36,858 bases of DNA, from contig JALRKY010000038.1 in the NCBI GenBank assembly GCA_023260985.1, positions 1-36,858 of the forward strand. Direction: 5' to 3'. The translations under genes and the position numbers were made by a program. Below are positions 1 through 8,417 of this stretch, one piece after another. Under the pieces are notes generated by a model. That model had not been told where the DNA came from. It saw only the letters and a program-made list of their open reading frames with translations, and searched no databases. Positions within the stretch are counted from its first letter, which is position 1. Every line of letters starts with the position of its first letter. Source of the DNA: Altererythrobacter sp. GTDB lineage: Bacteria > Pseudomonadota > Alphaproteobacteria > Sphingomonadales > Sphingomonadaceae.

Positions 1-17
1 CGTGCTACCTGAGTTTA

Positions 18-503
18 TCAGGCGCGACCGAGCACGTCCTCGCTATCCTCGGAGCCGACGATGTAGGGAGCCGTGCGACCACCGCCACGAACGGTGTGGT
101 AGCGACCCTCGTAGCGGACGACGCGGTAGCCGGAACGCTCGACCGGAACGCGGCGGATCAGCGCGCGCAGGCGGGCAATCAGTTCCTCCGTCTGGAACGG
201 CTTGGCGAGATAGTCGTCCGCACCCGCGTCGAGACCTGCCACCTTGTCGGACCAGCTGTCGCGCGCGGTCAGCACCAGCACCGGGAACGTGCGCCCTTCG
301 CGGCGCCACATGCCGAGCACGGTAAGGCCGTCGATCTCGGGAAGGCCCAGGTCGAGGATCACGGCATCGTAATCCTCTGTCGAGCCCATGAAATGCCCGT
401 CTTCGCCATCGGTCGACAAATCGACCGCATAACCGGTTTGCTCAAGCGTCGACTTGAGCTGCTTTCCCAAGGTCGGTTCGTCTTCGACGATGAGGATACG
501 CAT
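18..503 (-). CDS. Response regulator, receiver domain with atypical tail (no output domain)
   Basis: Two-component receiver protein of 161 residues. The usual phosphorylation residues are visible: acidic pair E7/D8, phospho-acceptor D51, T79 and K101 before Pro-Phe. The receiver ends near residue 118 (arginine-rich LRALIRR). OmpR-type regulators then continue with a winged-helix DNA-binding domain, about 220 residues in total. Here a 43-residue tail rich in Arg, Tyr and Gly follows to a stop at 18-20, and I recognise no domain in it. I start at the ATG at 503 because MRILIVEDEP is the family N terminus; an in-frame ATG at 587 would add an unlikely leader. A PepSY gene lies upstream, a common partner of OmpR/histidine-kinase pairs, and the kinase would be expected to the left. 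The tail may be a real rearrangement or a chimeric sequence end. Confidence 0.8.
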   Translation of the reverse strand: MRILIVEDEPTLGKQLKSTLEQTGYAVDLSTDGEDGHFMGSTEDYDAVILDLGLPEIDGLTVLGMWRREGRTFPVLVLTARDSWSDKVAGLDAGADDYLAKPFQTEELIARLRALIRRVPVERSGYRVVRYEGRYHTVRGGGRTAPYIVGSEDSEDVLGRA

Positions 504-605
504 ATGTACCTGCTGGTCCTGTTTTCGTTGCGCCGGTGTGTTGGGCTTTTGCACCAAGGGCGTCAAGCGAATGGGAATTTTGTCCACCCTGCGCGAGCGG
601 ACGGG

Positions 606-914
606 TCAGTTTGAACGATTGATGATGCGGCCGGTGCGCGCATCGACATCGACATAGGTCACCCGCCCGTCCTTGATGAACTTGAGGCGATAGGCGCGGG
701 CCGTGGCATCATAGGCCGGGCCGAGATACTCGCTGCCGCGCATCTGCGGCAGGACGCGGCGCTCGATCTCGCGGAGCGAAAGCACGTTTCCGGCCTGCAT
801 TTCCTTGCGCGCTTCACCCTGATCGGTGCGCGACTGGGCTTCCAGTGTAGCCATCGCCGCAGTGCTGGTGAGCGCCACCGCAAAGGGGGCAAGGAGGATA
901 GCGAACCACTTCAT
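606..914 (-). CDS. PepSY domain protein, secreted
   Basis: A 102-residue protein with a typical Sec signal peptide (Lys at position 3, hydrophobic core rich in Ala/Leu, likely cleavage after the Ala-Met-Ala stretch near residue 22). The remainder matches a single PepSY domain: a helix with EIERRVLPQ, then beta strands ending in YRLKFIKDGRVTYVDVDART. PepSY proteins act in the periplasm, probably as inhibitors or sensors, and in Sphingomonadales they often precede an OmpR-type regulator and kinase. That is the layout here: the response regulator begins about 100 bases downstream on the same strand. The functional link to the regulator is inferred from neighbourhood only. Confidence 0.85.
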   Translation of the reverse strand: MKWFAILLAPFAVALTSTAAMATLEAQSRTDQGEARKEMQAGNVLSLREIERRVLPQMRGSEYLGPAYDATARAYRLKFIKDGRVTYVDVDARTGRIINRSN

Positions 915-990
915 AATGGCCTTGTGCCTAAGCGGGCAGCTTTGAACAAGGTGTGAATGGTTCGCATCCCCGCTGTTCAGCCAGCCACCC

Positions 991-1722
991 TCAGGCGCCG
1001 CCCCTGACCATCTCGTATTTCACGCTGATCGACACGCCGGTGCTGATCATGCCCGGCTGCACCGGCGGCGCGGCGGAGATCGCGTCGGCGGCCTTTCCGA
1101 CCATTTCCATCACGGGCATGGGCCCTCCCGCGATCACGGATTCGCTGATCGACAAGAGCCGGATATCGCCATAGCCGGCCAGCGCGGCATAGCGCAGCGC
1201 CCGCTCGCGCGCACGCTGCATCGCGCGCGTCCTCGCCGCTTCACGCGCATCGCTGTCATCGTCCTTCAAGAAAGCCGGGCCACCGATGTCGGTCGCACCT
1301 GCCGCCACCAGCGCATCGAGCACTTCGCCGGTACGCTCGATCTTGCGCAGCTTCACGGCAACGCGGTTCGACGCCTGGTAGCCGCGGAATACCGGGCGCT
1401 GGCTGGCGCTGTCATAGTCGTAACGCGGGCTTAGGTTGATACCGGTGGTCTGGATATCCTTGGCATCCACTCCCAGCGTCTTGATCCGCTCGATCACGCG
1501 CTGCATCTCAACCGAATTGGCGCGCAACGCCTCGACCGCAGTCGCCGCATCGGTCGTTACTCCGGCGCTGACAGTGGCTGTGTCCGGCTCAAGCTCGATC
1601 GTTTCATAGATGTCGAGTTCGACCACGGGGCCGCTGGCTGCCAGTTGCACCTCAGCGGCATGGGCCACCGGCGTAACTGTAAGCGCGGCAGCCGAGAGTG
1701 CGATAGCGATGGGACGGAACAT
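991..1722 (-). CDS. SIMPL domain (DUF541) periplasmic protein
   Basis: A 243-residue protein with a cleavable signal peptide (MFRPIAIALSAAALT core, probable Ala-His-Ala cleavage near residue 22). The mature part is a single SIMPL/DUF541 domain. Typical features are the early strand of Glu/Asp-rich residues followed by TATVSAGV, the helix with MQRVIERIKTLGV, the DIQTTGINLSPRYDY segment, and the late helix ARTRAMQRARERALRYAALAG. Family members are envelope proteins of poorly defined function, and the E. coli homologue is associated with oxidative stress. A strong ribosome-binding site (AAAGGAGAATTCC) precedes the ATG at 1722. It is divergent from the amidohydrolase at 1836. Confidence 0.88.
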   Translation of the reverse strand: MFRPIAIALSAAALTVTPVAHAAEVQLAASGPVVELDIYETIELEPDTATVSAGVTTDAATAVEALRANSVEMQRVIERIKTLGVDAKDIQTTGINLSPRYDYDSASQRPVFRGYQASNRVAVKLRKIERTGEVLDALVAAGATDIGGPAFLKDDDSDAREAARTRAMQRARERALRYAALAGYGDIRLLSISESVIAGGPMPVMEMVGKAADAISAAPPVQPGMISTGVSISVKYEMVRGGA

Positions 1723-1835
1723 GGAATTCTCCTTTCAAGCGCCACCTGCATGTTGATGGCTTTCGAGCCGGTGAACGGAGCTGTTTGCAAGCGTAAATCT
1801 CCGCGCTAGGGCTTGGCGGAAGGGGAGATCGCCGG

Positions 1836-3422
1836 ATGATGAAGAAACTGCTTTTGGCTTGCGCTGCCATCTGCGCTGCGAGCGCGCAGCCGCTTTGGGC
1901 GCAGGCGCGCCCGCAGATGGAGCGGGTGCCCGATCGCCCTGCAGGCGAAGGCGAAGGCCCTTTCGCGACGCTGCTGATCCGCGGCGCAACACTTATCGAC
2001 GGGACCGGCGCCCCGCCGGAAGGTCCCGTCGACATCGTGGTGGAGGGGAACCGCATCGCTCGGATCGTGCGCGGCGGGAATGCAAGCGTCGCAGTCGACC
2101 GGGTGATCGATGCCGCCGGCATGTATGTCCTCCCCGGTTTCGTCGACGTTCACGGCCACAATGGCGATCCTGACAAGGCGCCACAGCCCTCATATGGCTT
2201 CAAGCTGTGGCTGGCGCATGGCGTCACCACAGTGCGCGGAGTCGGCTTCGGCTGGGGCCCGAACGATCCCTCGATCGACCAGAAGCGCCGCAGCGCCACC
2301 AACACCATCACCGCACCGCGCCTGTTCGCTTATGCGGTGCCGGGCGACATCTGGCCCGAAGGCGCAGTCGACACGCCCGAAAAGGGCCGCGCCTGGGTGC
2401 GCTGGATCGCCGCGCGCGGCTATGACGGAGTCAAGTTCTTCAACCACGAGCCGCCTCATATCTTTGCAGCAATCCTCGACGAAGCCGAGAAGCAAAAGCT
2501 CGGCACGGTTGCGCATCTTGGCCAGCGCGGCGTTGCCGAAGTCAATGCACGCAAGGCGGTCGAACTGGGGCTGGACGGCGTCACCCATTTCTACGGACAC
2601 TTTGAAAGCCTGCTAGATGGCAGCGCGATCCCGCAATACCCGGCGGACTTCAACTATCTTGACGAGCAGTCACGCTTTGCTTGGGTCGCGCGGCTGGCAG
2701 ACCAGGTCGGCGAGCCGGGCAGCAAGGCCTGGAACGATTACATAGACTTCCTGATCGATCACAAAGCGACGCTCAGCCCCACCTTCAACATCTATTCCGC
2801 CAGCCGCGACGTGATGCGAGCGCGCAATCTCGAATGGCACGAGAAATACACGCTGCCACAGCTGATGCAGTTCTATTCGCCCAGCCTCACCAATCACGGC
2901 AGCTATTACCATGACTGGACCAGCGAAGATGAAACCGCCTGGCGCAATTTATATCGCAAGTGGTTCGACCTCACGCGCGAGTTCAAGAACCGCGGCGGTC
3001 GCGTGACCGCCGGTTCGGATCCTGGCTATATCTACCAAACTTGGGGCTTCGCCTATATTGGCGAGCTCGAAATGCTGCGCGAAGCGGGCCTGACCCCGCT
3101 CGAAGTGATCCGCGCGGCAACGATCGACGGCGCGCGCGAGTTGCAGGACCCCAAGGGCGGTGAACCAGCCTTCGGTTCAATCGCAGAGGGCAAGCTGGCC
3201 GATCTCGTGATCGTACCCGAAAATCCGCTGGCAAACCTCAAGGTGCTCTATGGCACAGGGCACAGGCGCCTGAACCGCGAAACCAACCAGCTCAAGACGG
3301 TCGGCGGCGTGCGCTGGACGATCAAGGACGGAATCGTGTTCGATGCCCCCGCCCTGCTCGAAAGTGTTGCCCAAATGGTTGACGCGGAGAAACGGAAGCA
3401 GGGCGCAATCGCCAAACAATAG
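1836..3422 (+). CDS. Secreted amidohydrolase family protein
   Basis: A 528-residue metal-dependent hydrolase of the amidohydrolase superfamily with an N-terminal signal peptide (MMKKLLLACAAICAAS, cleavage near QPLWAQA), so it is probably periplasmic. The imidazolonepropionase/prolidase-like layout is visible: N-terminal beta sandwich with RGATLIDGTGAPPEG, the metal motif H106-G-H108 in GFVDVHGHNGD, a later His in VAHLGQRG, a second His in GVTHFYGH, and the acidic residue of TAGSDPGY. The C terminus has the usual GSIAEGKLADLVIV strand. The substrate cannot be told; related enzymes cleave cyclic amides and dipeptides. A purine-rich ribosome-binding site (GGAAGGGGAG) precedes two adjacent ATGs, of which I use the first. 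Confidence 0.87.
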   Translation: MMKKLLLACAAICAASAQPLWAQARPQMERVPDRPAGEGEGPFATLLIRGATLIDGTGAPPEGPVDIVVEGNRIARIVRGGNASVAVDRVIDAAGMYVLPGFVDVHGHNGDPDKAPQPSYGFKLWLAHGVTTVRGVGFGWGPNDPSIDQKRRSATNTITAPRLFAYAVPGDIWPEGAVDTPEKGRAWVRWIAARGYDGVKFFNHEPPHIFAAILDEAEKQKLGTVAHLGQRGVAEVNARKAVELGLDGVTHFYGHFESLLDGSAIPQYPADFNYLDEQSRFAWVARLADQVGEPGSKAWNDYIDFLIDHKATLSPTFNIYSASRDVMRARNLEWHEKYTLPQLMQFYSPSLTNHGSYYHDWTSEDETAWRNLYRKWFDLTREFKNRGGRVTAGSDPGYIYQTWGFAYIGELEMLREAGLTPLEVIRAATIDGARELQDPKGGEPAFGSIAEGKLADLVIVPENPLANLKVLYGTGHRRLNRETNQLKTVGGVRWTIKDGIVFDAPALLESVAQMVDAEKRKQGAIAKQ

Positions 3423-3470
3423 AAACCGCATCTTGCCGCAGCCCGCGTGCTCGCCTAACGCGCGCGACCT

Positions 3471-5279
3471 ATGGCGCAACCACCGATCCTATCCTGGGAA
3501 GGCCTCGGCCTTCAGCAAGGGGGCCACTGGCTGCTGGGCGGCCCCGAGCGCGCACCGATCGACCTGCATATCGGCCCGCGCGACCGCCTGGCGCTGATCG
3601 GGCGCAATGGCGTGGGTAAGACCACCCTTTTTCGCCTGATCGACAATCGCATCGAGGCCGACCTCGGCACGCGCAAGATCAAGCCCGGAACGCGCATCGT
3701 TTTGCTCGAGCAGGAGCCAGATTTCACTGGCTATACCACGCTGATGGACTTCGCGCTGGACGGCGAGCATCCGCCTGCAACGCATGAGGTGGAAGCCATC
3801 GCAGGCCAGCTTGGGATCGATATGGCGACCCCTGCCGCCACCGCTAGTGGAGGCGAGAAGCGCCGCGCTGCAATCGCCCGTGCGCTCGCCCAAGATCCCG
3901 ACCTGCTGCTGATGGACGAGCCGACCAACCATCTCGACCTGAGCGCGATCGACTGGCTGGAGGATTGGCTGACCCGATATCGCGGCGCATTCGTGGTGAT
4001 CAGCCATGACCGCACATTCCTGAAGCGGCTAACCAGCGCCACGCTGTGGCTCGATCGAGGGACCATTCGCCGCAAGGAAGTGGGCTTCGGCGGCTATGAG
4101 GCGTGGGAAGAGCAGGTCTATGCCGAAGAAGCGCGCAATGCGGAAAGGCTCGACGCCAAGCTCAAGATCGAAGCGCATTGGCTTGAACGCGGAGTAACCG
4201 CACGCCGCAAGCGCAACCAGGGGCGGCTCGAAAAGCTGTGGCAGATGCGCGCCGCGCGCGCAGCGATGATATCCGCCAGCAGCACCGCCAAGCTCAAGCT
4301 CGCGAGCGACGAGGAATTCAAGTCGAAGTCCGTGATCGTGGCGGAGAAGGTCAGCAAGAGCTTCGACAGGCGCGTAGTGATCAAGGACTTCAGCCTGCGC
4401 ATCCAGCGTGGCGACCGGATCGGCATCGTCGGCGCCAATGGTGCGGGCAAGACGACGCTGCTCAAGCTGCTCACTGGCGAAATGGCGCCCGATACTGGCA
4501 GCGTCACGATCGCCAAGACGCTTTCAGGCGTAATGATCGACCAGCAGCGCGGCCTGATGGAGCCCGATCGCACAGTGCGGCAAGTGCTGGCCGAAGGCGG
4601 CGACTGGATCGACGTGCGCGGCGTGCGCAAGCACGCGCAGGGTTACCTCAAGGATTTCCTGTTCGATCCCAAGATCGTCGACACGAAAGTCGGCGCACTG
4701 TCCGGTGGCGAGCGCAGCCGCCTGCTGCTGGCGCGCGAATTCGCGCGCACTGCGAACCTGCTTATACTAGACGAGCCGACCAACGACCTCGATCTTGAGA
4801 CGCTCGACCTGCTGCAGGAAGTGATCGCCGATTTCGACGGCACAGTGCTGATCGTCAGCCACGACCGCGACTTTCTCGACCGCACAGTCACCCTCACGCT
4901 TGGCCTCGATGGCTCGGGCAAGGTCGATGTCGTCGCTGGCGGTTACGAGGATTGGGAGAAGAAGCGGCGCGAGCCGGGCGCGGCTAAGCCCAAGACAGTC
5001 TCGACCGCGAGCAAATCAGCAGCACCACCCCCACCGCCGCCGCCTCGGGCCGACAAGCTCTCCTACAAAGACCAGCGCGATTACGAATTGCTGCCTGCGC
5101 GGATCGAGGAACTCGAGGCGGCGATCGCCAAAGGCGAAGCGATTCTGTCAGACCCCGATCTCTACACTTCGGACCCGCAGAAGTTCGCGACCATCAGCAA
5201 GGGCATCGAAAACGCCCAGACCGAAAAGGACGCCGCCGAAGAGCGCTGGCTGGAACTGGCCGAGCGGGTCGAAGGATGA
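3471..5279 (+). CDS. uup: ABC-F family ATPase, Uup type
   Basis: A 602-residue soluble protein with two ABC ATPase domains and no membrane segments, as in the ABC-F family that acts on ribosomes or DNA rather than in transport. Domain 1 has Walker A GRNGVGKTT (about residues 44-52), signature ASGGEKRR and Walker B LLLMDEPTNHLD. Domain 2 has GANGAGKTT, LSGGERSR and LLILDEPTNDLD. A proline-rich linker (APPPPPPPRAD) leads to a C-terminal charged coiled coil, which is the Uup hallmark distinguishing it from EttA. Uup in E. coli affects transposon excision and ribosome function. The start at 3471 fits the family N terminus but has no obvious Shine-Dalgarno. It lies 48 bases after the amidohydrolase. 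Confidence 0.9.
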   Translation: MAQPPILSWEGLGLQQGGHWLLGGPERAPIDLHIGPRDRLALIGRNGVGKTTLFRLIDNRIEADLGTRKIKPGTRIVLLEQEPDFTGYTTLMDFALDGEHPPATHEVEAIAGQLGIDMATPAATASGGEKRRAAIARALAQDPDLLLMDEPTNHLDLSAIDWLEDWLTRYRGAFVVISHDRTFLKRLTSATLWLDRGTIRRKEVGFGGYEAWEEQVYAEEARNAERLDAKLKIEAHWLERGVTARRKRNQGRLEKLWQMRAARAAMISASSTAKLKLASDEEFKSKSVIVAEKVSKSFDRRVVIKDFSLRIQRGDRIGIVGANGAGKTTLLKLLTGEMAPDTGSVTIAKTLSGVMIDQQRGLMEPDRTVRQVLAEGGDWIDVRGVRKHAQGYLKDFLFDPKIVDTKVGALSGGERSRLLLAREFARTANLLILDEPTNDLDLETLDLLQEVIADFDGTVLIVSHDRDFLDRTVTLTLGLDGSGKVDVVAGGYEDWEKKRREPGAAKPKTVSTASKSAAPPPPPPPRADKLSYKDQRDYELLPARIEELEAAIAKGEAILSDPDLYTSDPQKFATISKGIENAQTEKDAAEERWLELAERVEG

Positions 5280-5385
5280 ACGCATCAGGTATTAGTACGC
5301 CTTTTGAGTGTCCTAATAGGAAACATCTCACTTCGGCATCGCCATTTGCCGCTGCATCGCAAAGATCTTTGCGAAAGCAATCAGC

Positions 5386-6415
5386 ATGCCCGGCAAGGAA
5401 GAAATCGAGCGCGACCCGCAATGGTTACCTCATCGTGTCGACATGCAAACGCGCTGTATGAAATTTCTCTATATCGAACGAGTAGCACTTGCCCCCCAGT
5501 TTCTCGCAGATCTAAACCCTGCCCAATCTTTGGATGAAGCGTGGCTGCCACTTTCCGATGTCGCGGCAATGCAGCCCAAAGCGGGCCCAATTAATTTCAT
5601 CTTTCACACCGCCTTTTGCCGTTCGACCCTGCTCGTGCGAGCGCTCGAAATCGAAGGTGTTTGCGCCGGATTGAGCGAACCCGGCATCTTTGCCTCGCTC
5701 GTCAACGTTGGCGAGCCTGCCCACGGGCTCGTAAAGCCTGTTCTCGACCTGCTTTCGCGTCCGTTCAGCACTGACGAGGCGGTGTTCGTCAAGCCAAAAA
5801 ACCACGCCAATATGCTCATCCCGGCCCTGCTGGACGCAAGACGCGATGCAAAAGTCATCCTGATGACGAGCGAATTGGAGACATTCCTCGGTTCGATCAT
5901 AAGCGGGGGCCTGCTGGGCGGCGGTGGAGCAGAAACCTCTATCTTGAGCTGATGGGCGATGCGCCGCTTAACGTAGGCATGGAACCGCGCGAGCAGTTCC
6001 TGATGCCGGATTTGCAGGCAGGGGCCCTTGGATGGTTGCTTTCGCACCGGTTACTTGGCGCGCTGACGCATGGGAATTTGCGCCGCGCACGCGCGTTCTT
6101 CACTCTGAGCGCTTCAATGAAGAACGGCAAAAAGCGCTGGTTGCCATAAGTGCTTTTGCAGACATTGGCCTTACTTCCGACAGGGCAGAGGCTATTGCTT
6201 GCAGCCCATTGTTCGATCAGCACGCCAAGTTGGGTGGCAACTTCTCGGATAAGGTCGTGGTCGCTGATTAAAAGACCACCGCACCAATAACGCACGAAGA
6301 GATTTCACAGGTCGGCCAATGGATTGGAATAATTGCACAACAGGCAGGAATCAAATGCCCCTTACCGCAGTCGCTTTTCAGACCCTTCTATAACCCCAGC
6401 GTCACAAGATCATAA
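5386..6415 (+). pseudogene. Decayed P-loop sulfotransferase-like gene
   Basis: One protein is spread over two reading-frame changes and one internal stop. 5386 to about 5900 reads MPGKEEIERD through to ETFLGSII, including LPHRVDMQTR and a P-loop-like INFIFHTAFCRSTLLVRA that resembles the PAPS/phosphate-binding loop of sulfotransferase-like proteins. Near 5896-5905 the frame shifts, and GRRWSRNLYLELMGDAPL through to about 6045 continues the protein. Near 6045-6058 it shifts again, and RADAWEFAPRTRVLHSERF continues to an in-frame TAA at 6269-6271. Beyond it, the same frame still reads THEEISQVGQWIGIIAQQAG to a TAA at 6413-6415. Two shifts plus one nonsense codon argue for a pseudogene, although sequencing errors could explain the shifts. 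The exact family is uncertain. Confidence 0.7.
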
Positions 6416-6694
6416 AATCGCGGCGTGGTTATCCTGCCCCGCCATTCGGCAACAGATTGCCGCTGCAAACGCCAAGTCCGCACAAGCACGGCTGTCTGGA
6501 TCAGACTTCCCCGATCCTGCTGCTTGGCGATCGTGATTTCGGGCAGATCCATAATGATTGAAGCCCAAGGACTGTGATCGGCGCATTCGCCCTATGTCCC
6601 CAGGGGGTTAGAAAGCGGACCTTTGCGCTTGCTCGGCCAAGTTGAAGCCATAGCTCGCCTATAGAATGTAGAATGTCCGATGCGGCGCTTCGCG
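6416..6694. other. Gene-poor spacer after the pseudogene
   Basis: No convincing gene. A 54-codon minus-strand frame (6388-6552, ATG at 6552, starting MDLPEITIAKQQDRGS) and overlapping plus-strand frames are open, but none has a recognisable motif or a good ribosome-binding site. The stretch may be further decayed sequence from the neighbouring pseudogene region. Confidence 0.5.
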
Positions 6695-7399
6695 CTAGCG
6701 TCTATCGCGCCATTCGTCATTCAGGGCGGGTTCCTCGCTGGCCAGTCGGCGTGACGTGACTGCTGTCTGCACCACGAAAAGCAATATCAATATAGCGCCG
6801 ACGGTTCCTACAAACAGGTCGAAACCGGAAACGGCCCCAAACCAGCCGGGCCCATCGCCAAAAGCCAACATTGCCAGGGTCAAACCAATGAGCATGAAAC
6901 GGAGTTCGGTCGGGCCTGCGTTGAGATACGAGAGCTTGAGTTCACCAAGGACGCGGACAGACAGAAAGGCATGGATGGACAGCAGCAGGTAACCGGCCAA
7001 TGCGACAAGCGCGACCTCAAGCGTCACGTAGGGGCTGAGGCCTATCCCGACGACAAGCATCGTGGTGGCCATTCCGTCGCAGCTATGATCAAGGAAGTAT
7101 CCATATCGCGGCCGCTCGATCTTGCGAAAGCGAGCAAGGCTACCGTCGCTGCTGTCTCCAAACCACTGCACTGCATAGCCCGCTATCGCGAGCCAGAGCC
7201 AATCCTCACCAAGATTGCTGAGAACATATCCAAGGAGAATCAGCAGGGCCCCAACCATGCCGACGTAAGTCAGCAAATCGGGCGTGACCCAAGCAGGAAG
7301 CCTCCCACAAATCCAATTCAGTAAACGGCGCTCCGAAAGAGCAAGGAAGTTTTCCTGAATCCGATCGATCCCCGGGAGGCCGGCTTTTGGCTCACTCAC
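6695..7399 (-). CDS. CDP-alcohol phosphatidyltransferase family membrane enzyme
   Basis: A 234-residue integral membrane protein with about six hydrophobic segments. The CDP-alcohol phosphatidyltransferase signature is present: D82-x2-D85-G86-x2-A89-R90, then G100, D104 and D108, with nine residues between R90 and G100. These aspartates bind metal and CDP in the family, which joins a CDP-linked lipid or alcohol to an acceptor alcohol in the inner membrane. The overall form resembles the eukaryote-like choline/ethanolamine phosphotransferase branch more than PgsA or PssA, but the substrate cannot be assigned. Translation appears to start at GTG (7399), with AAAGG about nine bases upstream. It stands alone, downstream of the cold-shock cluster on the same strand. 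Confidence 0.85.
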   Translation of the reverse strand: MSEPKAGLPGIDRIQENFLALSERRLLNWICGRLPAWVTPDLLTYVGMVGALLILLGYVLSNLGEDWLWLAIAGYAVQWFGDSSDGSLARFRKIERPRYGYFLDHSCDGMATTMLVVGIGLSPYVTLEVALVALAGYLLLSIHAFLSVRVLGELKLSYLNAGPTELRFMLIGLTLAMLAFGDGPGWFGAVSGFDLFVGTVGAILILLFVVQTAVTSRRLASEEPALNDEWRDRR

Positions 7400-7467
7400 T
7401 GTAGCAACCTTTCACAACTGTGATCCTTGCCAATTTCGCCTCAGGTACCCCGGATCCTTCTTGGGAT

Positions 7468-7671
7468 TTAGGATTCGGCGGCTCTTCGCTCGGCCTTTTC
7501 ACGCTCAGACTTTTCGCGCTGCACAGCGACCGCTCGCGCCTGGTTAGCCAGGCCCAGCCAGGTCTTTTCCGCGCGCAGCTCGCGCTCGCGCACGTTCTCG
7601 AGCTTGGCCTCGCTGGCCGCATTTGCAGCTGCTTCGGCGCGTTCGATGTAGAATTTGTAGCTGTCGGCCAC
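7468..7671 (-). CDS. Small charged helical protein downstream of cspA
   Basis: A 67-residue, strongly helical, Ala/Glu/Arg-rich protein beginning MADSYKFYIERAEAA with a GTG start at 7671. A good ribosome-binding site (GGGAGGT) sits directly upstream, which decides the start. The sequence is probably one long alpha helix: heptad-like Ala/Leu spacing, with ARAVAVQREKSEREKAERR at the end. It begins 56 bases after the cspA stop on the same strand, so cotranscription is likely. I recall similar short proteins in sphingomonads but cannot name a family or function. Confidence 0.7.
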   Translation of the reverse strand: MADSYKFYIERAEAAANAASEAKLENVRERELRAEKTWLGLANQARAVAVQREKSEREKAERRAAES

Positions 7672-7727
7672 TGATACCTCCCGAATGAAAATGGAGGCGG
7701 CTGCGAACTGCCGCCTCCTCCGGAATG

Positions 7728-7940
7728 TCAGTCAGCAGCCGAAAGGTTGACCGCGCTTTCCTTGCCATTTCGGCCCATCTCGACCTCGTAGTTGAGGCGC
7801 TGTTCCTTATCGAGCGTGGTCATGCCCGCTGCCTGTACGGCAGAAATATGGACGAAGCTGTCCGACGAACCGTCGTCGGGCTGGATGAAGCCATAGCCCT
7901 TGTCGGTGTTGAAGAATTTGACTGTGCCAGTCTTGCTCAT
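7728..7940 (-). CDS. cspA: Cold-shock protein, CspA family
   Basis: A 70-residue single cold-shock domain. RNP1 is KGYGFIQ (residues 14-20) and RNP2 is SFVHIS (28-33), with the aromatic and histidine residues that stack on single-stranded nucleic acid. Family members bind RNA or ssDNA and act as RNA chaperones during cold or growth transitions. The ATG is at 7940, preceded by AAAGGAAA. The 237 bases between it and the next upstream gene could hold a long leader, as is common for cold-shock genes. It sits between two small genes and 477 bases from a diverged second cold-shock gene. Confidence 0.93.
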   Translation of the reverse strand: MSKTGTVKFFNTDKGYGFIQPDDGSSDSFVHISAVQAAGMTTLDKEQRLNYEVEMGRNGKESAVNLSAAD

Positions 7941-8177
7941 GGGTGTTTCCTTTCAAGAAACGAAGGGTGCCCACTCGCGACATGCGAACGGGTCGTGCGT
8001 CAAATCGTCCGATGAAAGGAAGTCGTCGTCCGGTTAACGCCGGGGCTGCAACGCAGCAAGCGGCGGTAAATCAAAAGCCGAAGTCCGTCGCATATTTCGA
8101 CGTCAGCAAGGCGTTGTTAGCACACAGCAACCGAAATAGCGAAATAAATCGCCGGTCAGCGGCGAGGGCCGGATAGT
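7941..8177 (-). promoter_or_regulatory. Probable long leader of cspA with hairpin over the RBS
   Basis: No gene is evident here. On the minus strand just before the cspA start, GTTTC and GAAAC (7957-7961 and 7945-7949) form a five-base stem around the loop TTGAAAG, which places part of the Shine-Dalgarno AAAGGAAA inside the stem-loop. Structured leaders control translation of known cold-shock genes. Whether this short hairpin matters is inference. Confidence 0.35.
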
Positions 8178-8360
8178 TCAGGTCAATGATTGATCTGGCC
8201 AGACATAGCGCGGTAATCCGGCGCCGGCCCGAAACTCGTGGATTCGCTTGGAGTAATATTCAACGAGATTGAAATAGGTCGCCTGATCTTCCGCAGAGCG
8301 CGAATGTTGCTGGTTCATCACCGCAATCTGGTGTTGATAGAGCAGCTGGTTGAGATCCAT
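8178..8360 (-). CDS. Small protein between two cold-shock genes
   Basis: A 60-residue protein beginning MDLNQLLYQHQIAVMNQQ and ending GLPRYVWPDQSLT, with an ATG at 8360 and a strong ribosome-binding site (GAGGAGAAGG) directly upstream. The N-terminal two thirds look helical and polar (Gln/His/Arg-rich) with several aromatics; the C terminus is short and Pro/Trp-containing. No signal peptide or membrane segment. It lies 57 bases downstream of the second cold-shock gene and upstream of cspA, all on the same strand. Function unknown; the RBS and codon use support a real gene. Confidence 0.7.
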   Translation of the reverse strand: MDLNQLLYQHQIAVMNQQHSRSAEDQATYFNLVEYYSKRIHEFRAGAGLPRYVWPDQSLT

Positions 8361-8417
8361 TCGCCTTCTCCTCGAAAAGTTTTCTGCTTGGGATCAGGCG
8401 CCCGCCCTGTGCGGCCA

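Noticed and set aside
5290..5318. TATTAG/CTAATA inverted repeat after uup as a terminator
   Set aside because: Only six bases with a 17-base loop and no T run; too weak to call.
6388..6552. 54-codon minus-strand frame MDLPEITIAKQQ
   Set aside because: Reads plausibly but lacks motif and ribosome-binding site, overlaps the pseudogene end, and an opposing frame looks equally protein-like.
7943..8176. 77-codon plus-strand frame upstream of cspA
   Set aside because: Basic, low-complexity product and no ribosome-binding site; more likely the cspA leader read backwards.
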